A DNA stretch of 8,848 nucleotides from Acetobacteraceae bacterium (GTDB lineage: Bacteria > Pseudomonadota > Alphaproteobacteria > Acetobacterales > Acetobacteraceae), in contig JADYYZ010000426.1 in assembly GCA_020853405.1 (NCBI GenBank), positions 1-8,848 of the forward strand. Reading direction: 5' to 3'. The position numbers were made by a program, and so were the translations under genes. Below the pieces are notes generated by a model. The model ran no database searches and had not been told where the DNA came from. It saw only the letters and a list, made by a program, of their open reading frames with translations. Each line of letters starts with the position of its first letter. Position 1 is the first letter of the stretch. This document shows, piece after piece, positions 4,464-8,848 of this stretch.

Positions 4464-5480
4464 ATGAACAAGGTTGCCACCTTGGCCGACGCCCGCCCGC
4501 AGCCCACCAGCGCGATCAACCTGCCCGACACCCAGGTGAAGGTCGGTGAGGCATTCGGTTTCGAGTCCGACATGGTGGTGCCTGCCTTCAGCACCCGCAC
4601 CGAGCACGTGCCCGACCTCGACACCGCCTATCGCTTCGACCGCGAGACCACGCTGGCGATCCTGGCCGGCTTCGCGCACAACCGCCGCGTCATCGTCCAG
4701 GGCTACCACGGCACCGGCAAGTCGACCCATATCGAGCAGGTGGCCGCACGGCTGAACTGGCCCTGCATCCGCGTCAACCTCGACAGCCACATCAGCCGCA
4801 TCGACCTGATCGGCAAGGACGCGATCGTGCTGCGCGACGGCAAGCAGGTGACCGAATTCCGCGAAGGCATCCTGCCCTGGACCCTGCAGCACGCCTGCGC
4901 GCTGGTGTTCGACGAGTACGACGCCGGCCGCCCCGACGTGATGTTCGTGATCCAGCGCGTGCTGGAGGTCGAGGGCAAGCTCACGCTCCTCGACCAGAAC
5001 CGGGTGATCCGCCCGCATCCGTGCTTCCGGCTGTTCGCCACCGCCAACACGGTCGGGCTTGGCGACACCTCGGGCCTCTATCACGGCACGCAGCAGATCA
5101 ACCAGGGCCAGATGGACCGCTGGAACATCGTCGCGACCCTCAACTATCTGCCGCACGGGCAGGAGACCGAGATCGTGATGGCGAAGCTCGGCCTCGACGA
5201 AAGCGACGCCGCGGCAAAGAAGCGCACCGGCCAGATGGTGGCGCTCGCCGATCTCACCCGCGCCGGCTTCATCAACGGCGACATCAGCACGGTGATGAGC
5301 CCGCGCACGGTGATCACCTGGGCCGAGAACGCGAAAATCTTCGGCGATGTCGGCTTCGCCTTCCGGGTCACCTTCCTGAACAAGTGCGACGAGGCGGAGC
5401 GGGCGACGGTGGCCGAGTACTACCAGCGCTGCTTCAACGAGGAGCTGCCGCTGGGGATCGGGCCGCGCAAGGGAATCTGA
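4464..5480 (+). CDS. cobS: Cobaltochelatase AAA+ subunit CobS
   Basis: A 338-residue AAA+ ATPase. With CobT it forms the ATPase/chaperone part of the aerobic cobaltochelatase, which together with CobN inserts cobalt into hydrogenobyrinic acid a,c-diamide during cobalamin synthesis. The Walker A GYHGTGKS is at 80-87 with K86 and S87, followed by the highly conserved THIEQVAARLNWPCIRVNLDSHISRIDLIGKDA (88-120). Walker B LVFDEYDAGRPDVMFVIQRVLE lies at 147-168, sensor 1 LFATANTVGLGDTSGLYHGTQQINQGQMDRW at 190-220, and SPRTVITWAENAKIFGD at 279-295. The length is close to the characterised enzymes (about 330). I chose the ATG at 4464 because GGA lies seven bases before it; an in-frame ATG at 4452 adds only four residues and is possible. 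cobT follows after 49 bp, so the two are surely co-transcribed. No cobalamin riboswitch-like leader is evident upstream. Confidence 0.97.
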   Translation: MNKVATLADARPQPTSAINLPDTQVKVGEAFGFESDMVVPAFSTRTEHVPDLDTAYRFDRETTLAILAGFAHNRRVIVQGYHGTGKSTHIEQVAARLNWPCIRVNLDSHISRIDLIGKDAIVLRDGKQVTEFREGILPWTLQHACALVFDEYDAGRPDVMFVIQRVLEVEGKLTLLDQNRVIRPHPCFRLFATANTVGLGDTSGLYHGTQQINQGQMDRWNIVATLNYLPHGQETEIVMAKLGLDESDAAAKKRTGQMVALADLTRAGFINGDISTVMSPRTVITWAENAKIFGDVGFAFRVTFLNKCDEAERATVAEYYQRCFNEELPLGIGPRKGI

Positions 5481-5529
5481 CCTTGCCGCCGTGCGCCGGG
5501 CAGCCGGGCCGCATGAAGCGAGGCCGCTG

Positions 5530-7404
5530 ATGGCACGCGAACCCGACGCCACCCGCCAGGAATCGTTCAAGCGCGCCACCACCGGCGTGCTGCGCGCGAT
5601 CGCCGGCAACGCCGAGGTCGAGGTGAATTTCCAGCCCGGCCCCGCCGGCATCGCCGGCAAGCGGGTGCGCCTGCCGCTGCCGACCCGCGCGCTGCCGGCC
5701 GGCGAGGTGGCGCGGCTGCGTGGCTCGGCCGATGCGATCGCGCTGCGCCTGCGCCACCACGACGATGCCGTGCACAACCGCCGCATGCCGCTGAGCCGCG
5801 AGGCGCGCGACGCCTACGACGCCGTCGAGCAGGCGCGGGTCGAGGTGGTCGGCGCCCGCTACATGACCGGGGTCGCCGCCAACCTGCGCGCCAAGCTCGC
5901 CGAGGAGTGCGAGGCAGAAGGCTACGACCGCATGACGCGCAAGGACCAGCTCGCGCTGCCGGTCGCGCTCAGCCTGCTCGCGCGCGAGCGCATGAGCGGC
6001 GAGGCCGCGCCGGACGCGGCCCGGCGCGTGCTCGATCTGTGGCGGCAGGGCCTGGGCGAGCGCGCCGACCACGCGCTCGATGCGATGGCGCTCGCCCAGG
6101 ACGACCAGGATGCGTTCAACCGCGCCGCCCGCAAACTGCTCGCCGCGCTGAACCTCGCCGAGGAGGAGACCGAGGCGGAAAGCGAGAACGAGGAGGAAGG
6201 GGGCGACGACGGCACCGAGGACAGCACCCCCGACAACCGCGACCAGGAATCCGAAGGCCAGTCGAGCGAGAGCGAGACCGTCTCGATGGCCGAGGCGCGC
6301 CCCGAGGCAGGCGAGAGCGACGACGAGGAAGGCCCCGAGGCCCAGGAGGAGGAGAGCGCCGGCACCGACGGCGAGGATCGGCCCGGCGGGCCGCAAGCGC
6401 GCAAGGAGCGCCCGTTCGGCACCGACCACGACGCCTACAAGGCGTATGCGCGCGGCTTCGACGAGGAGATCTCGGCCGACGAGCTGTGCGACCCCGACGA
6501 ACTGACCCGGCTGCGCGGCCAGCTCGACCAGCAGCTGCAGCACCTGCAGGGCGTGGTCAGCAAGCTCGCCAACCGCCTGCAGCGCCGCCTGCTCGCCCAG
6601 CAGACCCGCAGCTGGGAATTCGACCTCGAGGAGGGGCTGCTCGATGTCGGCCGGCTTTCCCGCGTCGTCACCAACCCGCTGCACAGCCTGAGCTTCAAGC
6701 GCGAGCACGACATGGAGTTCCGCGACACCGTGGTGTCGCTGCTGATCGACAATTCCGGCTCGATGCGCGGCCGGCCGATCACGGTGGCGGCGATGAGCGC
6801 CGACATCCTGGCCCGCACCCTGGAACGCTGCGGCGTCAAGGTGGAGATCCTGGGCTTCACCACGCGCGCCTGGAAGGGCGGGCAGAGCCGCGAGAAATGG
6901 GTGCAGGACGGCAAGCCGAAGAACCCTGGGCGGCTGAACGACCTGCGCCACATCATCTACAAGTCGGCCGATGCCCCCTGGCGGCGGGCGCGCAAGAATC
7001 TCGGGCTGATGCTGCGCGAGGGCCTGCTCAAGGAGAACATCGACGGCGAGGCGCTGATGTGGGCGTATCGCCGCCTGGTCGGCAGGGCGGAGCACCGGCG
7101 CATCCTGATGGTGATCAGCGACGGCGCCCCGGTCGATGACAGCACGCTGTCGGTCAACCCCGGCAACTACCTGGAGAAGCACCTGCGCGACGCGATCCGC
7201 CAGATCGAGGGCAGCCGCGCCGTCGAGGTGATCGCGATCGGCATCGGCCACGATGTCACGCGCTACTATCACCGCGCCGTGACCATCGTCGATGCCGAGG
7301 AGCTGGGCGGCACGATGATGAAGAAACTGTCGGAACTGTTCGACGAGGACGCCGCCGTGGCATGGGAGCGTGCCAGCGCCGAACGCGCGCCCATCGTGGC
7401 CTGA
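5530..7404 (+). CDS. cobT: Cobaltochelatase subunit CobT (MIDAS/VWA protein)
   Basis: A 624-residue CobT, close to the usual length, and partner of CobS in the aerobic cobaltochelatase. The N-terminal helical domain (about 1-210) includes RATTGVLRAIAGNAEVEVNF at 15-34 and ARYMTGVAANLRAKL at 109-123. A very acidic linker follows at about 211-285, packed with Glu, Asp and Ser. A conserved middle region includes YKAYARGFDEEISADELCD at 303-321 and LQRRLLAQQTRSWEFDLEEG at 350-369. The C-terminal von Willebrand A-type domain carries the metal-ion-dependent adhesion site DNSGS at 407-411 and further ligand positions near T444 and the VISDGAP loop (528-534, D531). Characteristic ends are VEVIAIGIGHDVTRYYHRAV at 565-584 and KKLSELF at 598-604. 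The ATG at 5530 follows a GCGAGG site six bases upstream. A large open frame on the opposite strand is a coding shadow. Confidence 0.97.
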   Translation: MAREPDATRQESFKRATTGVLRAIAGNAEVEVNFQPGPAGIAGKRVRLPLPTRALPAGEVARLRGSADAIALRLRHHDDAVHNRRMPLSREARDAYDAVEQARVEVVGARYMTGVAANLRAKLAEECEAEGYDRMTRKDQLALPVALSLLARERMSGEAAPDAARRVLDLWRQGLGERADHALDAMALAQDDQDAFNRAARKLLAALNLAEEETEAESENEEEGGDDGTEDSTPDNRDQESEGQSSESETVSMAEARPEAGESDDEEGPEAQEEESAGTDGEDRPGGPQARKERPFGTDHDAYKAYARGFDEEISADELCDPDELTRLRGQLDQQLQHLQGVVSKLANRLQRRLLAQQTRSWEFDLEEGLLDVGRLSRVVTNPLHSLSFKREHDMEFRDTVVSLLIDNSGSMRGRPITVAAMSADILARTLERCGVKVEILGFTTRAWKGGQSREKWVQDGKPKNPGRLNDLRHIIYKSADAPWRRARKNLGLMLREGLLKENIDGEALMWAYRRLVGRAEHRRILMVISDGAPVDDSTLSVNPGNYLEKHLRDAIRQIEGSRAVEVIAIGIGHDVTRYYHRAVTIVDAEELGGTMMKKLSELFDEDAAVAWERASAERAPIVA

Positions 7405-7406
7405 GC

Positions 7407-8402
7407 GTGCCGGTCCGGCTCCCTTCCCCGAGGCGGGGGGGAGGGGTTCTTCGCCTTCTCCTCCTGGTTCTGCTGCTGCTGCCCGCCGGCTGCGCCGGTG
7501 AAACCGCGCCGGTGCGCGGCACGCCGCTGCCGCTTGCCGCGGAGAACCCGCCTGACCGGCTGGGGCCGCTCGGCTTTGCCGGGGCGCTCGAGGTCACCTC
7601 ATCGGACCGCCGCTTCGGCGGCATCTCCGGCATGCTGGTCGATCGGGATTTCCGGCTGACCGCGATCAGCGATACCGGCATGTGGGTGACGGCGCGCCTG
7701 CTGATCGAAGGCGACCGGCTGATCGGGATTTCCGGCCTCGATCTGCTTGCCATCCGCGATGGCGCCGGCCAGCAGCTGGCGCGCGGCTTCATGGCGGACG
7801 CGGAGAGCCTGGCGAGGCTGCCCGACGGCCGGCTGCTGGTCGGCTTCGAGCGCTGGGCGCGGCTGCGCGCGTTCGCCGCGCCCGGCGCGCCCGGCCTCTA
7901 TTTCCAGGCGCCGCCGGGGGTCGAGCAGTGGGCGGCCAACGAGGGCATGGAGGCGCTGACCCTGCTTGCCGATGGCCGGCTGCTGGTGATCGAGGAGGGG
8001 CTGGACAGTGCGCTGCCGCGCCACGCCTGGCTCGGCGGCGCGCTTGGCTGGACCGGCCTTCGCTACCGGGCGGAACAGGGCTTCCGGCCGACCGACGCGG
8101 CCGGGCTGCCGGATGGCGGGGCGCTGGTGCTGGAACGGAGTTTCAGCCTGTTCGGCGGCTTCGCCGGGCGCATCATGCATCTGCCGGCGTCCCAGCTCGG
8201 CGCCGCCGGTCCCGGCACGACGCTGCAACCGCGCGAACTGGCCCGCCTTGCGCCGCCACTGCTGGCCGACAATTTCGAGGCGATCGCGGTGGCGCCGCGC
8301 GCTTCGGGCGGGGTCTGGGTGTTCGTTGCCAGCGACGACAATTTCCACCCGTTGCAGCGAACGCTGCTGCTTGCCTTCATCCTCGACCAGGCGCCGCCCT
8401 GA
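7407..8402 (+). CDS. Esterase-like activity of phytase family lipoprotein
   Basis: A 331-residue protein of the phytase-like esterase family (Pfam Phytase-like, PF13449), predicted to be a beta-propeller lipoprotein. The N terminus has basic residues (R4, R9, R10), a hydrophobic core LRLLLLVLLLL at 15-25 and the lipobox LPAGC with Cys29. Family motifs are GGISGMLVDRDFRLTAISDTGMW at 71-93, DAESLARLPDGRLLVGFE at 131-148, ANEGMEALTLLADGRLLVIEE at 177-197, ADNFEAIAV at 287-295 and SDDNFHPLQRTLLLAF at 309-324. Phosphatase or esterase activity is assumed for the family but rarely shown. The start is uncertain: I prefer the GTG at 7407, two bases after the cobT stop. An ATG at 7362 would overlap cobT by 43 bases and push the lipobox to residue 44. 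A strong hairpin lies in the first codons (7421-7445). It probably belongs to the cobS-cobT transcript. Confidence 0.85.
   Translation: MPVRLPSPRRGGGVLRLLLLVLLLLPAGCAGETAPVRGTPLPLAAENPPDRLGPLGFAGALEVTSSDRRFGGISGMLVDRDFRLTAISDTGMWVTARLLIEGDRLIGISGLDLLAIRDGAGQQLARGFMADAESLARLPDGRLLVGFERWARLRAFAAPGAPGLYFQAPPGVEQWAANEGMEALTLLADGRLLVIEEGLDSALPRHAWLGGALGWTGLRYRAEQGFRPTDAAGLPDGGALVLERSFSLFGGFAGRIMHLPASQLGAAGPGTTLQPRELARLAPPLLADNFEAIAVAPRASGGVWVFVASDDNFHPLQRTLLLAFILDQAPP
7421..7445 (+). repeat. Hairpin in the first codons of the phytase-like gene, just after cobT
   Basis: CCCTTCCCC at 7421-7429 pairs with GGGGGAGGG at 7437-7445 through nine pairs, one of them G-T, around a 7-nt loop. It starts 16 bases after the cobT stop. 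Its C/T-rich and G/A-rich arms resemble the stems in elements A and B, though it lacks their GCCCTCACCC ends. It could reduce read-through or translation of the downstream gene. No T-tract follows. Confidence 0.45.
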
Positions 8403-8409
8403 TCGTCCA

Positions 8410-8848
8410 TCAGTTGGTGGGCCGCGGCGGCTGGTTGCGCTGGCGCTCGATCTCGCGCCATTTCGCGACGTTGCGGTTGTGCTCATCCAGCGTGCGGGCG
8501 AACACATGCCCGCCGCTGCCGTCGGCGACGAAATAGAGGAAATCGTGCGGCTCGGGGTTCACCGCGGCGCGGATGCTGGCAAGCCCGGGGGCGGCGATCG
8601 GTCCGGGCGGCAGGCCGCGATTGCGATAGGTGTTGAACGGGTTGTCCATGTCGAGATCGGCGCGGCTGAGCGGCCGGTCAAGCACGCCCATCCCTTCCGA
8701 CGCGGCGTACAGCACCGTGGCGTCGCTTTGCAGCGGCATGTTGCGCCGCAGCCGGTTGGCGAACACGCCAGCCACCCGCGCCCGTTCCGCCGCCACCCCG
8801 GTCTCGCGCTCGACGATGCTGGCCAGGATCAGCGCCTCGCGCGGCGAG
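8410..8848 (-). CDS. mltG: Endolytic transglycosylase MltG, C-terminal part
   Basis: The last 145 codons of mltG; the gene enters from the right edge. MltG is an inner-membrane lytic transglycosylase that cleaves nascent peptidoglycan glycan strands within their length and thereby limits strand length. The visible part starts SPREALILASIVERETG, containing the family's ASIVE(K/R)ET motif. Its first glutamate (codon 8809-8811) corresponds to the catalytic residue in E. coli MltG (about E218), from memory of the family. There follow RVAGVFANRLRRNMPLQSDATVLYA, NPFNTYRNRGLPPGPIAAPGLASIRAAVNP and the C-terminal HDFLYFVADGSGGHVFARTLDEHN. The protein ends with a short Gln/Pro-rich tail, stopping at TGA 8410-8412. 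It converges on the phytase-like gene with 7 bp between the stop codons and no recognisable terminator. The membrane anchor and LysM-like part lie outside the window. Identification is firm. Confidence 0.96.
   Translation of the reverse strand, partial: SPREALILASIVERETGVAAERARVAGVFANRLRRNMPLQSDATVLYAASEGMGVLDRPLSRADLDMDNPFNTYRNRGLPPGPIAAPGLASIRAAVNPEPHDFLYFVADGSGGHVFARTLDEHNRNVAKWREIERQRNQPPRPTN

Noticed and set aside
4320..5786. 488-codon open frame on the minus strand opposite cobS
   Set aside because: Coding shadow of cobS; repetitive composition and no family match.
5434..7272. 612-codon open frame on the minus strand opposite cobT
   Set aside because: It mirrors the firmly identified cobT, has no recognisable domain, and is the expected result of high third-position GC.

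Overview
The window is GC-rich chromosomal DNA, most likely from an alphaproteobacterium. The gene content (aerobic-pathway cobaltochelatase subunits CobS and CobT, BolA, an RHH_4-type ribbon-helix-helix protein, and a J-domain protein of the kind found upstream of cobS) fits Rhodospirillales, with Acetobacteraceae as my best guess. The family placement is an inference from gene families and base composition; no rRNA or tRNA is present to settle it.

Left part (1-973): the start of a DapA-family aldolase/lyase gene runs off the left edge on the minus strand. It diverges, across 50 bp, from a complete isocitrate lyase/PEP mutase-family gene on the plus strand.

Accessory part (974-2191): a small island holds two related palindrome-rich elements, A at 982-1123 and B at 1497-1667. 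Each is bounded by the inverted pair GCCCTCACCC/GGGTGAGGGC. A DUF559 (Vsr/PD-(D/E)XK-like) nuclease gene lies tightly between them. Next to element B is an orphan C-terminal piece of a large SAM-dependent DNA methyltransferase. This is the least ordinary part of the window.

Middle minus-strand block (2214-3752): a BolA-family gene, a ribbon-helix-helix regulator and an unrecognised lipoprotein are read in that order (right to left), with candidate hairpins between bolA and the regulator.

Right plus-strand block (3803-8402): a J-domain protein diverges from bolA across 50 bp and is followed by cobS and cobT, the AAA+ and MIDAS subunits of the aerobic cobaltochelatase. Then comes a lipoprotein of the phytase-like esterase family. 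The large chelatase subunit CobN is not in the window. At the right edge the C-terminal part of the endolytic transglycosylase gene mltG converges on the phytase-like gene, with 7 bp between their stops.

Most of the window is ordinary housekeeping content. I saw no CRISPR array, tRNA, rRNA, phage gene or classical transposase. The strongest candidate for something under-described is the DUF559 gene framed by paired palindromic elements and lying next to methyltransferase debris.
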